DNA of 64,000 bases. It comes from DASPHG01 sp963748315. GTDB taxonomy: Bacteria > Actinomycetota > Thermoleophilia > Solirubrobacterales > Thermoleophilaceae. Made by a program: the position numbers and the translations under genes. The DNA is taken from positions 124,001-188,000 of the forward strand of contig CAVVIK010000010.1 of NCBI GenBank assembly GCA_963748315.1, in the 5' to 3' direction. Shown in pieces: positions 44,328 through 54,140 of the stretch. Every line of letters starts with the position of its first letter. The first letter of the stretch is position 1. Under the pieces are notes generated by a model. The model was not told where the DNA came from, did not search any database, and was given only the letters and a program-made list of their open reading frames with translations.

Positions 44328-45170
44328 TCGAGGAACCCGAGCAGCCCGACACGCCCGAGGAGGAGCAGGCGGCTCCCGAGGCGGAGCAACCGGCTCCCGA
44401 GGAGCAGCAGCCGGCTCCCGAGGAGCAGCAGCCGGCGCCCGAGGAACAGCAGGCGGAGTCGCAGGTCGAGCAGCCCGAAGCTCCCGAGCCCGACACCTCT
44501 GAGGCGGCCGCCGAGGAGCGCCCCCCGCGCGGCCAAGGCGCCGGAGCGCGGCGAGCGCAAAGAGAAGAAGGACAAGGCTGCCGAGGTCATCCCCGGCGAG
44601 CACCTGACGCCGGACGTCGCGCTCGGCCCCGAAGGTGCCGAGACCGACATCGAGCGGCTGCTCGCCGATCCGGAGGCGCCGCCGGTCGAGTACGCGGACG
44701 AGGAGGAGGCGCTCGAAGCGCAGCCAGAGGCCGAAGAGGCAAAGCCCGAGACGGTGGCGCGCACGCCGGTCGAGCTTGCGGCCGAGGCGCGCTACCAGGC
44801 CACCGGCAAGCGCAAGACCTCGGTCGCGCGGGTGATCCTGCGACCCGGCAAGGGCGAGTACACGATCAACGGCCGCTCGCTCGACACCTACTTCCCGCGG
44901 CCGACGCTGCAGCACACGGCGCGCCAGCCGCTCGAGACCGCCGGCTATCAGGACTCGATGGACGTGGTGGCGAAGATCCACGGCGGCGGCGTGTCGGCGC
45001 AGGCCGACGCGCTGCGGCACGGCATCGCCCGCGCGCTCATCGAGGTCGACCCGCAGCTGCGCACGGACCTCAAGCGGCGCGGCTTCTTGACGCGCGATGC
45101 CCGCGCGAAGGAACGCAAGAAGGCGGGTCTCAAGAAGGCCCGCAAGCGGCCGCAGTTCTCCAAGCGGTAG
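44324..45170 (+). CDS. rpsI: Ribosomal protein S9 with long acidic N-terminal extension, frame broken near 44529
   Basis: The last about 128 residues are normal S9 (ARYQATGKRKTSVARVILRPGKG, HGGGVSAQADALRHGIARAL, ending KKARKRPQFSKR with the tRNA-contacting tail). Before this lies an acidic extension of about 150 residues: TTG 44324, EEPEQPDTPEEEQ, three PAPEEQQ repeats, then after a break (44526-44531, CCCCCCGCGCGG) KAPERGERKEKKDK and a Glu/Ala-rich stretch. One GC in the break joins the parts (ERPPRAAKAPE). Actinobacterial S9 often has an acidic extension, but this one is long. Confidence 0.9.
44390..44452 (+). repeat. Three 21-bp tandem repeats coding (PAPEEQQ)n
   Basis: Units start at 44390, 44411 and 44432, with a degenerate copy just before. 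They are nearly identical at the DNA level (CCGGCTCCCGAGGAGCAGCA), and the last has two or three changes. The repeats lie in the S9 extension and may vary in number between strains. Confidence 0.8.
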
Positions 45171-46504
45171 TGGAGAAAGCCGCCGCAGAGCGGCGCCTCT
45201 TCGGAACGGACGGGGTCCGCGGCGTCGCGGGCGAGTTCCTGACGGCGGAGCTTGCGCTCGGCCTCGGTCGCGCCGCGGCGACCGTCTCGCGCGCGAAGGC
45301 ACCGCAGGTGCTGATCGTCCGCGACACGCGCGAGTCCGGCGAGATGCTCGAGGCGGCGCTCGCGGCCGGCGTCGCCGCCGCCGGCGGCCATGCGCTGCTC
45401 GGCGGCGTCCTGCCGACGCCCGGGGTGTCGCTGCTCGTCCGCCGGTACGGCCTCGACCTGGGCGCCGTCGTGTCCGCTTCGCACAACCCGTTTGCCGACA
45501 ACGGCATCAAGTTCTTCGGCCCGGATGGGATGAAGCTCTCCGACGAGGAGGAAGCGCGCGTCGAGGCCGTCTTCGCCGAGCCGCGTCAGCCGCCGGGAGC
45601 CGGACACGTGCGCGAGCTCCACGGCGCGGCCGGCGACTACCTGCGCGAGCTCGAGATCCGCTTCCAGGGTCTCGACCTGTCCGGCAAGAAGGTCCTGCTC
45701 GACTGCGCGAACGGCGCCACCTACAGGGTCGCCCCAGAGATCTTCAGGCGCCTCGGTGCCGACGTCACCGCGGTGGCGGTCGAGCCCGACGGGCGAAACA
45801 TCAACGACGGCTGCGGCTCCACGCATATCGACGGCCTCGCGGACGCGATGCGTAACGGCGGATTCGACATCGGGTTCGCGTTCGACGGCGACGGCGACCG
45901 CGCGCTCGCGGTCGACCGGGAGGGTGTCGTCGTCGACGGCGACGAGCTGATCGCGCTCGCCGCGCTGCACCACCGCGAGGCCGGCCGGCTCGCGGGCAAC
46001 GGCGTCGCGGTCACCGTGATGACCAACTACGGCTTCCATCAGGCGATGGAGCGTGCGGGCATCGAGGTCGCGACGACGCCCGTCGGCGATCGCAGCGTCC
46101 TGGTCGAGCTGCTTCGCCGCGGCTGGACTCTCGGCGGCGAGCAGTCGGGTCACATCATCGACACGAACTTCGTGCCGGCAGGCGACGGCATCGCGACCGC
46201 GCTCCTGACGATGGAGGCGCTGGGGGACGGCGACCTGGCCGGCCGCGACGCGATGCGGAAGCTGCCGCAGCGGCTCGTGAACGTGCGCGTCGCGGACCGC
46301 GGCGCGCTCGAGCGCGCGCAGGGCGTCTGGGAAGCCGTCGAGCAGGAGGAGGCGGCGCTCGAGGGACGCGGGCGCGTGCTCATCCGCCCGTCCGGCACCG
46401 AGCCGCTCGTCCGCGTGATGGTCGAGGCGCCCGACGAGCGCGAGTGCGAAGACATCACCGCACGCCTCGTTGCGGCAGTAGAGCGGGAACTGGGCGCGCC
46501 CTAG
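45170..46504 (+). CDS. glmM: Phosphoglucosamine mutase
   Basis: GTG 45170 shares its G with the rpsI stop. The 444-residue enzyme has RLFGTDGVRGVAGEFLT, the phosphoserine loop VVSASHNPFADNGIKFF, the magnesium site FAFDGDGDRALAVD, the sugar-binding GGEQSGHII and the phosphate-binding RPSGTEPLVRVMVE. It converts glucosamine-6-P to glucosamine-1-P for UDP-GlcNAc. glmS follows directly, so both hexosamine steps are together. Confidence 0.97.
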   Translation: MEKAAAERRLFGTDGVRGVAGEFLTAELALGLGRAAATVSRAKAPQVLIVRDTRESGEMLEAALAAGVAAAGGHALLGGVLPTPGVSLLVRRYGLDLGAVVSASHNPFADNGIKFFGPDGMKLSDEEEARVEAVFAEPRQPPGAGHVRELHGAAGDYLRELEIRFQGLDLSGKKVLLDCANGATYRVAPEIFRRLGADVTAVAVEPDGRNINDGCGSTHIDGLADAMRNGGFDIGFAFDGDGDRALAVDREGVVVDGDELIALAALHHREAGRLAGNGVAVTVMTNYGFHQAMERAGIEVATTPVGDRSVLVELLRRGWTLGGEQSGHIIDTNFVPAGDGIATALLTMEALGDGDLAGRDAMRKLPQRLVNVRVADRGALERAQGVWEAVEQEEAALEGRGRVLIRPSGTEPLVRVMVEAPDERECEDITARLVAAVERELGAP

Positions 46505-46515
46505 ACTCGGCTCCC

Positions 46516-48363
46516 ATGTGTGGGATCGTCGGATATGTCGGCGACCGGCCCTGCCGTGACCTGCTCCTCCACGGGCTCCAGATGCTCGAGTACCGCGGGT
46601 ACGACTCGGCGGGTCTCTCCCTGCTCGTGGACGGCCACATCGACTCGGTGCGCGCGGTCGGACACCTCTCCGAGCTGAACGACGCCGTCGCCCGGCGCAC
46701 GAACGGCGACGGGCCGCAGGACTTCGATTCGACCACCGGCATCGCGCACACCCGCTGGGCGACGCACGGGGGCGTCACCGAGGACAACGCACACCCGCAC
46801 TTCGACACCAAGGACCGCGTCCACATCGTCCTGAACGGGATCGTCGAGAACCACACCGAGCTGCGCAAGCGGCTGATCGACGCCGGCGCGGAGTTCACGT
46901 CGGAGACCGACGCCGAGGTCGTCGCGCATCTGATCTCGCACCACTACGACGGCGACCTCGTCGAGGCCGTTCGAACTGCGTACAACGAGCTGCGCGGCCA
47001 CTACGCGTTCGTCGCGATGACCGCTGACGAGCCGGACGTGCTCGTGGGCGCGCGCAAGGAGTGCCCCCTGATCGTGGGCGTCGGCGAAGGAGAGCAGTTC
47101 CTCGCATCCGCCATCCCCGCCTTCCTGCGCGAGACGCGCACCGTGAAGCTCATCAACGACGGCGAGATCGTCGCGATCCGCCCCGACGGGGTGCAGTTCC
47201 TCAACGCGTCGGGCGAGCAGCTCGAGCGCGAGACGATGGAGGTCGACTGGGACGCCGAGACGGCCGAGAAGGGCGGCTACGACACCTTCATGCTCAAGGA
47301 GATCCACGAGCAGCCGGACGCCGTTGCCGAGACGATCTCGGACCGGACGCCCCACGACCGGGTCGAGCTTCCGGACACGGGCCTCTCGGACGAGCTGCTC
47401 GCGGGCATCCGGCGGATCGTGATCGTCGCCTGCGGGACCTCGTACCACGCGGGCCTCGTCGGCCGCTATGCGATCGAGGAGTGGGCGCGGATGCCCGTCG
47501 AGATGGACATCGCGTCGGAGTACCGCTACCGCAACCCCGTGGTCGGGTCTGACGACCTCGTGATCGGCATCTCGCAATCGGGCGAGACGGCCGACACGCT
47601 CGCGGCGATGCGGCTCGCGCGCGAGGCGGGTGCGACGGTGCTGGCCGTGACGAACGTCATGGGAAGCCAGGCGACGCGCGACGCCGACGCCGTCTTGTTC
47701 ACCCGCGCCGGGCTCGAGATCGGCGTGGCCGCGACGAAGACGTTCGTGTCGCAGGTGGCCGCGATGTACCTGCTGGGGCTGAAGCTCGCCGCCGTGCGCG
47801 GAACCCTCCCGGATGACGAGCTGACGCACTTGATCGAAGAGCTCAAGCGGCTGCCCCACCTGATGACGGAGCTGCTCGACCGCGTGGACGATCAGGCCAA
47901 GGGGATCGCGGAGCACTGGAAGGACAGCGAGTTCTTCCTCTACCTCGGGCGGCACGTCGGCCTGCCGGTGGCGCTCGAGGGCGCGCTCAAGCTGAAGGAG
48001 ATCTCGTACATACCGACCGACGCGTACGCGGCCGGGGAGATGAAGCACGGGCCGATCGCGCTGCTCGATCAGTCGACGCCCGTCGTGTGCGTCGCGACCG
48101 ACATGCCGATCCTCGACAAGGTCCTCTCGAACGCAGCCGAGGTACGCGCCCGCGGCGCGCACGTGATCGCGATTGCCACCGACGGCTCGAGCGGCATCGA
48201 CGAGCAGACCGACGAGGTGATCTGCGTGCCGAAGAGCGACTGGCTGCTCCAGCCGATTCTCGCGATCGTTCCGCTTCAGCTGCTCGCGTACTACATCGCC
48301 ACCGCGCGCGGGCTGAACGTCGACAAGCCGCGCAACCTGGCGAAGACGGTCACCGTCGAGTAG
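46516..48363 (+). CDS. glmS: Glutamine-fructose-6-phosphate aminotransferase
   Basis: The 615-residue enzyme starts MCGIVGYVG, with Cys2 as the glutaminase nucleophile. It also shows RWATHGGVTEDNAHPH, the isomerase SIS domains (ACGTSYHAGLVGRYAIEEWA, SQSGETADTLAAMRLA) and the C-terminal NLAKTVTVE. It makes glucosamine-6-P, the entry into amino-sugar synthesis. No glmS ribozyme is possible in the 11-bp gap before it, and none is expected in actinobacteria. Confidence 0.97.
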   Translation: MCGIVGYVGDRPCRDLLLHGLQMLEYRGYDSAGLSLLVDGHIDSVRAVGHLSELNDAVARRTNGDGPQDFDSTTGIAHTRWATHGGVTEDNAHPHFDTKDRVHIVLNGIVENHTELRKRLIDAGAEFTSETDAEVVAHLISHHYDGDLVEAVRTAYNELRGHYAFVAMTADEPDVLVGARKECPLIVGVGEGEQFLASAIPAFLRETRTVKLINDGEIVAIRPDGVQFLNASGEQLERETMEVDWDAETAEKGGYDTFMLKEIHEQPDAVAETISDRTPHDRVELPDTGLSDELLAGIRRIVIVACGTSYHAGLVGRYAIEEWARMPVEMDIASEYRYRNPVVGSDDLVIGISQSGETADTLAAMRLAREAGATVLAVTNVMGSQATRDADAVLFTRAGLEIGVAATKTFVSQVAAMYLLGLKLAAVRGTLPDDELTHLIEELKRLPHLMTELLDRVDDQAKGIAEHWKDSEFFLYLGRHVGLPVALEGALKLKEISYIPTDAYAAGEMKHGPIALLDQSTPVVCVATDMPILDKVLSNAAEVRARGAHVIAIATDGSSGIDEQTDEVICVPKSDWLLQPILAIVPLQLLAYYIATARGLNVDKPRNLAKTVTVE

Positions 48364-48367
48364 GGCC

Positions 48368-48715
48368 ATGGCCGGGGTCGGAATCGACCTGCTGGAGATC
48401 GAGCGGCTCGAGCGGGCGCTTGATCGGCGGCCGCGGCTCGCGCAGCGGCTGTTCACCGACGCCGAGCTTGCGTACGCGGACGCGCAGGCCCGACCCGGGC
48501 AGCATCTGGCGGCGCGCTTCTGTGCGAAGGAGGCTGTCGCAAAGGCACTCGGGTTGGAGGGCTGGGCGTTCACGGACGTCGAGGTCGTGGCCGCCGAAGG
48601 GCCGCCATCGGTGCGCCTGACGGGCGTCCCCGCGGCGCGCGCGGGCGGTCGCGATGTGTCCGTGTCGCTGACGCACACGCGGACCACTGCGGGCGCGGTC
48701 GCGATCGCGGCATGA
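48368..48715 (+). CDS. acpS: Holo-[acyl-carrier-protein] synthase
   Basis: The 115-residue protein carries the AcpS motifs GVGIDLLEIERLERAL (with the metal-binding Asp) and ARFCAKEAVAKALG. It ends in SVSLTHTRTTAGAVAIA. It moves phosphopantetheine from CoA to acyl carrier protein. Placement between glmS and the nnrD-alr pair is the common actinobacterial order. Confidence 0.95.
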   Translation: MAGVGIDLLEIERLERALDRRPRLAQRLFTDAELAYADAQARPGQHLAARFCAKEAVAKALGLEGWAFTDVEVVAAEGPPSVRLTGVPAARAGGRDVSVSLTHTRTTAGAVAIAA

Positions 48716-50221
48716 GCCCGCCCGACTGGCTCGACCCTCTGTACGAGGCCGCCGAGATGCGCGCGGCGGACGAGTGGGCGATCGAACAGCGGGGCATCCC
48801 CGGGCTCGACCTGATGGAGCGGGCCGGCGTCGGGCTCGCACGCGGTCACGGCGGCCGCCGCGCGGCCGGGGCCGGTGCGCGTGGTGTGCGGTAAGGGAAA
48901 CAACGGGGGCGACGGGCTCGTCGTTGCGCGGCTGCTGCGCGAGGAGGGTCGCGAGGTCGACGTGCTCGCGGTGGGTGATTTGTCGGAGACGAAGGGCGAC
49001 GCGCGCGCGAACCTCGACCGCCTGCCCGGGGACCAGCCGCGCCCGTTCGCCGCGGACGAGCTGCGGGGCTCGGGCGCGATCGTCGACGCGATGCTCGGCA
49101 CCGGGTTCGAGGGTGCGCCGCGCGAGCCGGTCGCGGGTGCGATCAGGGCGATCAACGACGCCGGCGTCGTGGTGGTCGCGTGCGACGTTCCGTCGGGCGT
49201 CAACGCCTCGACCGGCGAGGTCGAGGACGACGCGGTACGAGCCGACGTCACCGCGACCTTCCACGGGCCGAAGGTCGGCCTCTACGTCGATCCCGGCAAG
49301 GAGCACGCCGGCCGCGTCGAGGTGATCGAGATCGGGATCCCGCGCGATGCCCCGCGGCCTACAGACGCCGGGCTGATCGGCGACGCCGTGCTCGGCCTGG
49401 TGCCGCCGCGGCCGCGCTCGGGGACGAAGTTCAAGTCCGGCGTGGTCGTGATCGCGGGCGGCGCGCGCGGCCTTACCGGCGCGCCGACGATGGCGGCGCT
49501 CGCGGCGATGCGCACAGGGGCGGGCTACGTCCAGGTCGCGGTGCCGGGATCGACCGAGCCGACGTTCGACCTCAAGCTGATGGAGGCGATGACACACGGC
49601 CTGCCGGAGGGCGACGGCGCGCACGTCCCGGAGGGCGTGGACCCTGTGCTCGAGCTGTGCGAGCGGGCGGGCGCGCTCGTCCTGGGACCCGGGATCGGCC
49701 GGAGCGACGGAGCGCTCGAGTGGGCGCGCGAGGTCGCGCGGCGCGCGCGCGTGCCCGTGCTGATCGACGCCGACGGGCTGAACGCGCACGCGGGCCGGCT
49801 CGAGTCCCTGCGCGAGCGCCGTGCGCCAACCGTCCTGACGCCGCACGAGGGCGAGCTCGGGCGCCTCCTCGGGATCGAGTCGGATCAGGTGCAGGCGAGA
49901 CGGCTCGAGTGTGCACGCGAGGCCGCGGAGCGAAGTGGCTGCATCGTCGTGCTCAAGGGCGACGACACGATCGTCAGCACGCACGAGGGCGTGGTGGCGA
50001 TCAGCCGCGGCGCCACAGCGGCGCTCGCGACAGCGGGGACGGGCGACGTCCTCTCCGGGGTCACGGGCGCCCTGCTGTCGAAGGGCATGGAGCCGCTGGA
50101 CGCCGCTGCGGCGGGAGTGCTCGCGCACGCGCGCGCGGGCAGGATCGCGGCCGACCGGCTCGGCGCCAACCATGTGATCGCAGGAGACGTGATCGACGCG
50201 ATTCCGGAGGCGATGCCGTGA
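48712..50221 (+). CDS. nnrD: Bifunctional NAD(P)HX epimerase/dehydratase, frame broken near 48842
   Basis: The N-terminal YjeF epimerase half starts MSPPDWLDPLYEAAEMRAADEWAIE, with MERAGVGLA. The frame changes at 48841-48844 and resumes as VCGKGNNGGDGLVVARLL, then FHGPKVGLYVDPGK. The C-terminal ADP-dependent dehydratase half has VVVIAGGARGLTGAP, GPGIGRS, LTPHEGELGRLLG and the catalytic TAGTGDVLSGVTGALL. One GC gives GLARAVTAAARPGPVRV. It repairs hydrated NADH and NADPH. It overlaps acpS (ATGA) and alr (GTGA). Confidence 0.93.
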
Positions 50222-51342
50222 CGGAGTCCGAGCGGGCGCTGGCCAGGATCGACCTCGCGGCGGTCGAGCGCAACTGCGCGCATCTGAAGTCGCTGCTCAC
50301 GGGCGGTGCGCAGCTCTGCGCGGTAGTCAAGGCCGACGCGTATGGGCACGGGGACGTGTGGTGTGCGCGCGCCGCGCTCGACGGGGGAGCGGACTGGCTG
50401 GCGGTCGCGACGGCGGCGGAGGCCGAGGAGCTCCGCAGGCACGGCATTCGGACGCGCATCCTCGTCATGGGCGCGCTTACGCGCGAGGACGCGCGTGTCG
50501 CCGTAGCCGCCGCCGCCGACGTCGTCGCCTGGGACGAGCGCTTCGTCGCGCTCCTTCAGGAGATCGCCGCAGCCGACGACCTGCGCGTCAACGTGCACGT
50601 CAAGCTCGACACCGGCATGGGCCGGCTCGGCGCGAAGGACGAGGCGACCGCGCGTGCCGTCGCGCAGGCGATCGAGGACGCCGACCGGCTCGACCTGCGC
50701 GGCGCGATGACCCACTTCGCGACCGCTGACGAGCCGGGCGACGAGCACTTCCAGCACCAGCTCGACCGCTTCCGGCCTTTCGCCGACGAGCTGCGCCAGG
50801 GACGCGACGACCTCATCGTGCATGCGGCGAACAGCGCCGCGACCTACCGCGATGAGGCCGCTCACTTCGACATGGTGCGCTGCGGGATCGCGGTCTACGG
50901 GCTCGACCCGTTTCAGGAAGACCCGAGCGCGCGCGGGCTCGAGCCCGCGCTGCGGCTCGAGTCGTACGTCGCGGCGGTCAGGCGATTCGAGCCGGGGGAG
51001 AGCGCCGGATACGGGCGCCGCTGGCACGCCGAGCGGCCGACGTGGGTCGGGACGCTGCCGATCGGCTACGGCGACGGCTGGCGGCGCGGCCTGACGAACA
51101 ACGCCGACGTGCTCGTGCGCGGACGGCGCTACCCGCTCGTCGGCACGGTCAGCATGGACAACGTGACGATCGACCTCGGACCGGAGACGGACGTCGAGCC
51201 GGGGGAGCGCGCTGTCCTCATCGGCGCGGACGGCGACGAGCGGATCTTGTGCGAGGACGTGGCTCGGCGCCTCGACACGATCAACTACGAGATCACCTGC
51301 GGGCTGTCGCCGCGCGTCCGGCGCGTCCACCAGCGCGCGTGA
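50218..51342 (+). CDS. alr: Alanine racemase
   Basis: The 374-residue PLP enzyme makes D-alanine for the cell wall. The PLP lysine is K38 in AVVKADAYGHG. The fold-III barrel motifs HVKLDTGMGRLG and GIAVYGLDP are present, and the beta domain carries ESAGYGRRW, whose Tyr is the second catalytic base, and VSMDNVTIDLG. GTG 50218 overlaps the nnrD stop, and the 3' end overlaps cca. Confidence 0.96.
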   Translation: MTESERALARIDLAAVERNCAHLKSLLTGGAQLCAVVKADAYGHGDVWCARAALDGGADWLAVATAAEAEELRRHGIRTRILVMGALTREDARVAVAAAADVVAWDERFVALLQEIAAADDLRVNVHVKLDTGMGRLGAKDEATARAVAQAIEDADRLDLRGAMTHFATADEPGDEHFQHQLDRFRPFADELRQGRDDLIVHAANSAATYRDEAAHFDMVRCGIAVYGLDPFQEDPSARGLEPALRLESYVAAVRRFEPGESAGYGRRWHAERPTWVGTLPIGYGDGWRRGLTNNADVLVRGRRYPLVGTVSMDNVTIDLGPETDVEPGERAVLIGADGDERILCEDVARRLDTINYEITCGLSPRVRRVHQRA

Positions 51343-52762
51343 GCTACGTCGTACATCACCGGTTCCCGCCGCCGGTCGAAGTCGTGCGCAGCGCGCTCGG
51401 TGATGTGAGCGGCGTGTGGATGGTCGGCGGTGTCGTGCGCGACCTGCTTCTCGGACGCGCGATCACCGACGTCGACCTCGTGACGACGGACGACCCCGCC
51501 ACGGTCGCACGCGTAGTGGCATCGGCGGCCGGCGGCCCTGCGTTCCCGCTGTCCGAGGAGTTTGGTGCCTGGCGGGTGATCTCGGACGCGGGCTTCGTGT
51601 GCGACGTCTCTCCCCTCCAGGGCAGCACGATCGAGGAGGACCTCGGCAAGCGCGACTTCAGCGTGAACGCGATGGCTATGACGCTGACCCTCCCGGCGCA
51701 CCTGATCGACCCGCATGGCGGCCGGGCGGACCTCGACGCAGGCGTGCTGCGCGTGCTCGGCGAGCACTCATATCGCGACGACGCCCTGAGACCGCTCCGG
51801 CTCGTGCGCCTCGCGACCGAGCTCTCGCTCGTCCCGGACGCCGGAGACGGAGCGGCTCACGCAGGCGTACGCGGGCCGGGTGCCCGAGACCTCGCCCGAG
51901 CGGATCTGGGCCGAGCTGCGCCGGCTCGTGATCGCCGAGCGCGTCCTCGACGGCCTCGCGCTCGCCGATCGCCTCGGCCTCACGGCCGCCGTGCTGCCGG
52001 AGCTCGATCACCTGCGGGGCGTCGAGCAGAGCCACTTCCACCACCTGGACGTCTACGGCCACACGCTGGAGGTGCTGCGCGAGCAGCTCGAGCTCGAGGC
52101 CGGGCTCGAAGAAGTGTTCGGGGAGTTGACACCGGACCTCCGCAGCCGTGCTCGACGAGCCGCTCGCGGACGAGCTCACCCGGATGCAGGCGCTGCGCTT
52201 CGGGGCGCTTTTCCACGACATGGCGAAGCCGGCCACGCGCCGCGAGCTGCCGGACGGCCGCGTCTCGTTCATCGGGCACGACGCCGAGGGAGAGGGGCTC
52301 GTCAAGGGGCTGTGCCGGCGGCTGCGGACGAGCGAGAAGCTCGCGTCCTTCCTCGGCGGCGTCACGCGGCACCACCTGGTCCTCGGGTTCCTGGTTCACG
52401 AGCGGCCGCTCGAGCGGCGCGCGATCTACCGCTACCTGCGGACGTGCGAGCCGGTCGAGATCGAGGTGACCGTGCTGTCGTGCGCCGACCGGCGCGCCAC
52501 ACGCGGGCGCAACGCCGAGGCCGCGATCGCGACCCACCTGGACCTCGCCCACGAGGTCATGGGGCCGGCACTCGTATGGCGGCGCGAGGGCGCGCCGCAG
52601 GTGCCGCTGCGCGGGGACGAGCTCGCGCGTGAGCTCGGCATCGAACGCGGGCCGCAGCTCGGACGGCTGCTCGAGGCCGTGCGCGAGGCCGTTTTCGCGG
52701 GTGACGTGCAAGACCGCGATCAGGCGGTGGGATACGCGCGGGCACTAGTGGAAAATCAGTAG
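51339..52762 (+). CDS. cca: CCA tRNA nucleotidyltransferase-like protein with HD domain, two frame breaks
   Basis: The N-terminal nucleotidyltransferase head has VWMVGGVVRDLLLGR and the metal motif TDVDLVT, then DFSVNAMAM and DPHGGRADLDAGVLR. Breaks at 51840-51843 and 52141-52143 lie after ELSLVPD and after TPDLR. The middle RLTQAYAGRVPETSPERIW and the C-terminal HD domain (FGALFHDMAKP, GHDAEGEGL) complete a class II enzyme of about 475 residues. One GC at each break restores the frame. It adds or repairs the tRNA 3' CCA. The split into CCA- or A-adding activity is not determined. Confidence 0.88.
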
Positions 52763-52764
52763 CC

Positions 52765-53727
52765 GTGACGATCGTCGACTGTGCCGTTTACGAGCAGGGC
52801 GAGCGCTCTGACGTCTCGCTCGACCACGCCCACGAGGCGTATCTGCGCGACGGCGCGTTCGTATGGATCGGGCTGCACGAGCCGTCGCGGGACGAGTTCG
52901 ACACGGTCACGAAGGAGTTCTCGCTGCACGAGCTCGCGATAGAGGATGCGATCAAGGCGCACCAGCGGCCGAAGCTCGAGCGCTTCGACGACGTGAGCTT
53001 CCTCGTATTGAAGACCGCTCGGTACGTCGAGCCCGACGAGGTCGAGTTCGGCGAGATCCTGCTGTTCATCGCCGATGACTTCGTGGTCTCCGTCCGCCAC
53101 GGCGAGGCCGTTCCCCTGCACGGCGTTCGCCTCAAGCTCGAGGGCAAGCCGGATCTCCTGAAGTGCGGGCCGATGGCGGTCGTGTACGCGATCCTCGACG
53201 AGGTCGTGGACGGGTACGCGCCGGTCATGGACGCGCTCGACCGCGACGTCGAGGAGGTGGAGCGGGAGGTGTTCGTCGGGGACAGGCAGAACCCGGCCAG
53301 GCGTATCTACGAGCTCAAGCGCGAGGCGATCGACTTCGCGCGCGCCGTCACCCCGCTCGTCGAGCCGATCGAGCGCATGACCACCGGGACCACGCGTGTG
53401 CCGGAGGGGCTTACGACCTATTTCCGCGACGTGCTCGACCACGTCATCCGGCTGTCGCAGCGGATCGAGGGGCTCCGCGAGTTGCTCACGAGCGTCCTGC
53501 AGGCGAACCTCGCCCAGGTGGGCGTGCGGCAGAACGAGGACATGCGCAAGATCTCGGCCTGGGTGGCGATCATCGCCGTCCCGACGATGCTCGCGGGGAT
53601 CTACGGCATGAACTTCGAGCACATGCCCGAGCTGCGCTGGGAGTTCGGCTATCCAGCCGTGCTCACGCTCATGCTGGTGCTCTGCTTCTCGCTCTGGCGC
53701 TACTTCAAGCGCGTCGGCTGGCTATAA
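52765..53727 (+). CDS. corA: CorA family magnesium/cobalt transporter
   Basis: The 320-residue protein has a large cytoplasmic N-terminal domain, a long helix (about 200-270) and two C-terminal membrane helices with the selectivity motif Y-G-M-N (GIYGMNFEHMPE) between them, ending in basic YFKRVGWL. This is the classic CorA layout: a pentameric channel for Mg2+, Co2+ or Ni2+. GTG 52765 lies two bases after the cca stop. Confidence 0.93.
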   Translation: MTIVDCAVYEQGERSDVSLDHAHEAYLRDGAFVWIGLHEPSRDEFDTVTKEFSLHELAIEDAIKAHQRPKLERFDDVSFLVLKTARYVEPDEVEFGEILLFIADDFVVSVRHGEAVPLHGVRLKLEGKPDLLKCGPMAVVYAILDEVVDGYAPVMDALDRDVEEVEREVFVGDRQNPARRIYELKREAIDFARAVTPLVEPIERMTTGTTRVPEGLTTYFRDVLDHVIRLSQRIEGLRELLTSVLQANLAQVGVRQNEDMRKISAWVAIIAVPTMLAGIYGMNFEHMPELRWEFGYPAVLTLMLVLCFSLWRYFKRVGWL

Positions 53728-53735
53728 ACCCGCGT

Positions 53736-54140
53736 GTGGCGGACGATTGCATCTTCTGCAGGATCGTCGCGGGCGAGCTTCCCGCCGAGGTCGTGGCCGA
53801 GGACGAACACACGGTGTCGTTCATGGACATCAACCCGTGGACGCGCGGTCACGCGCTCGTGATCCCGCGCAACCACTCGCGCAACCTCTACGAAATCGAC
53901 GAGGAGGATCTCGCCCACGTCGCCGCCGCGGCGAAGCGGCTTGCCGTGAGGATGCGCGACCGGCTCGGATGCGACGGGATCAATTTGCTCAATTCCACCG
54001 AAACCGCGGCGTGGCAGACCGTGTTCCACTTCCACGTGCACGTGATCCCGCGATACGAGGACGACCCGCTCAGGCTGCCCGGCGCGCCCCAGCAGGTCGA
54101 CCAGGACGAGCTGCGCCAGGTGGCGGAGGAGCTGCGATGA
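53736..54140 (+). CDS. HIT family nucleotide hydrolase
   Basis: GTG 53736 starts a 134-residue HIT protein with the zinc-type beginning DDCIFCRIVAGELPAEVVAEDE and the catalytic histidine triad HFHVHVIPRY (HxHxH), preceded by INLLNSTETAAWQTV. HIT (HinT-like) proteins cleave phosphoramidates of AMP such as lysyl-AMP. The 3' end overlaps the next gene as ATGA. Confidence 0.93.
   Translation: MADDCIFCRIVAGELPAEVVAEDEHTVSFMDINPWTRGHALVIPRNHSRNLYEIDEEDLAHVAAAAKRLAVRMRDRLGCDGINLLNSTETAAWQTVFHFHVHVIPRYEDDPLRLPGAPQQVDQDELRQVAEELR

Noticed and set aside
44520..44535. Programmed frameshift in rpsI
   Set aside because: CCCCCC looks like a slippery run, but there is no downstream structure of note and the same type of break occurs in many unrelated genes here.
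46494..46503. GGGCGCGCCC palindrome between glmM and glmS
   Set aside because: It is a 10-bp perfect palindrome without a loop, partly inside the glmM 3' end. It is easily expected by chance at this GC content.
46501..49251. 916-codon antisense open frame
   Set aside because: It is antisense to glmS, acpS and nnrD, whose protein motifs are unambiguous. The antisense product has no recognisable fold.
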